Positions 63,447 to 64,000 of a DNA stretch of 64,000 bases are shown in pieces; position 1 is the stretch's first letter; every line of letters starts with the position of its first letter. The position numbers and the translations under genes were made by a program. Source of the DNA: Symploca sp. SIO1C2 (GTDB taxonomy: Bacteria > Cyanobacteriota > Cyanobacteriia > Cyanobacteriales > Coleofasciculaceae); the NCBI GenBank assembly GCA_010672925.1, contig JAAHFP010000003.1:162702-226701 (forward strand), given 5' to 3'. The notes below the pieces were generated by a model. That model searched no databases, was not told the origin of the DNA, and was given only the letters and a program-made list of their open reading frames with translations.

Positions 63447-63816
63447 GGTCAACGAAGATACGGCAAACGCAGCCCGGTTAGGTTTCCCTGACTGGGCTGT
63501 TGTTATGTGTTTTTATGCAGCTCTTCATTGGATTAATGATTATGCTTCACGTCAAGGTGAAAAAATAGATAATTTTGGTGCTAGCGATAGTTCACAACAT
63601 AGTGCTAGATGGAAATATGTTAAGAAGCTTGCTAGAGCTAAAAATTGGGGTGATTTACAAGATGCTTACGAGACTCTTTTTAGGGCAAGTATTACTGCTA
63701 GGTATTTAAAAGACCTCGAAGGCTTGGATTGCAGTGCTAGAGAGCATTACGCAAAATATGGCGTTGATTTTGCCTTTGACTGTTTAAAGACCATCAAGAA
63801 CAGGCTAGAGAGTTAA
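63412..63816 (+). CDS. HEPN-like small protein
   Basis: 134 residues from the ATG at 63412 (a TTG four codons earlier is unlikely). It is a helical protein with DWAVVMCFYAALHWINDYA and a second block RASITARYLKD, the pattern of HEPN-like proteins, many of which are RNases or toxin components. The usual RxxxxH motif is not clearly seen, so nuclease activity is doubtful. It overlaps the preceding gene by 35 bp. Confidence 0.55.
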   Translation: MPKENVYRLQARVNEDTANAARLGFPDWAVVMCFYAALHWINDYASRQGEKIDNFGASDSSQHSARWKYVKKLARAKNWGDLQDAYETLFRASITARYLKDLEGLDCSAREHYAKYGVDFAFDCLKTIKNRLES

Positions 63817-63837
63817 TTTGGGTTTGGGAGAATAAGT

Positions 63838-64000
63838 AGGGTTTGCTGAATAAGTAATAAGTAATAAGTAATAACTCACGGTTCGCCCATTTGGAAATGA
63901 GGTTATCAAAAGTGGGAATTGTGGAGGGGTTTGTGGGCTCAACGGTAGTAATTTATACAAAACTGTTGGGCGTACCGCTTGGAGGCGATGGGCTGCTCCC
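63838..64000. mobile_element. Left terminus of an inverted-repeat element running off the window
   Basis: GTAGGGTTTGCTGAATAAGT at 63838 matches the TIRs of MITE 1 (43194 and 43402). It is followed by TAATAAG repeats and a unique sequence with no frame in this window. An IS transposase may follow beyond base 64000. Confidence 0.6.

Overview
The window looks like chromosome from a large-genome filamentous cyanobacterium. Direct support is the photosystem I genes psaA, psaB, psaI and psaL, frequent GCGATCGC (HIP1-type) octamers, many heptanucleotide repeat arrays between genes, and large multi-domain signalling proteins. A Moorena/Lyngbya/Coleofasciculus-like host is an inference from repeat style and gene content; no rRNA is present to settle it.

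Layout. 1-5.6 kb: the 3' part of an S9-family peptidase, an adenylate cyclase, a CruA/CruP-type flavoprotein, a DUF433/PIN-like toxin-antitoxin pair and a Uma2 fragment. 5.8-8.1 kb: a two-gene caspase module whose second protein ends in a formylglycine-generating-enzyme (FGE)/C-type-lectin domain carrying what looks like the variable region of a diversity-generating retroelement (DGR). 8.1-12.8 kb: repeat-rich DNA, a small holin-like membrane protein, an unknown protein and an acidic-repeat lipoprotein. 13.2-19.0 kb: psaA-psaB, then psaI on the minus strand divergent from psaL. 19.1-34.2 kb: three minus-strand signalling genes, including a 2998-residue Ser/Thr kinase/ATPase/histidine kinase fusion and a 1499-residue hybrid kinase. 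34.3-42.0 kb: xseB, a YdcF-like membrane protein, a GTP cyclohydrolase II-like gene, a homocysteine-biosynthesis-family gene, a basic-tailed unknown and a TPR protein. 42.3-47.4 kb: rhomboid protease, two adjacent MITEs, a TPM-domain gene cut in two by a TnpB transposon, and rsmB. 48.4-51.4 kb: a GGDEF/EAL protein with an ethylene-receptor-like membrane sensor, and an orphan HigA-like antitoxin beside a decayed HigB. 51.8-55.9 kb: a PNP-NACHT-TPR protein. 56.2-58.6 kb: ppsA. 59.2-62.7 kb: a NotI-like endonuclease, a Dam-type methyltransferase, a P-loop kinase, a HAD stub and a metallophosphoesterase. 62.8-64 kb: tRNA-Ser(TGA), an overlapping gene pair whose second member is HEPN-like, and an inverted-repeat terminus running off the window.

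Functionally, housekeeping photosynthesis genes sit among accessory conflict modules: caspase with a putative hypermutable sensor, an NLR-like NACHT protein, a restriction-modification system and two toxin-antitoxin loci. The most interesting candidates are the caspase-FGE protein with DGR-like codons (its reverse transcriptase and template would have to lie elsewhere in the genome) and the PNP-NACHT-TPR protein with a 306-bp higher-order repeat. A second theme is that intergenic repeats enter genes: they form in-frame low-complexity inserts inside kinase domains, supply N-termini and provide stop codons.
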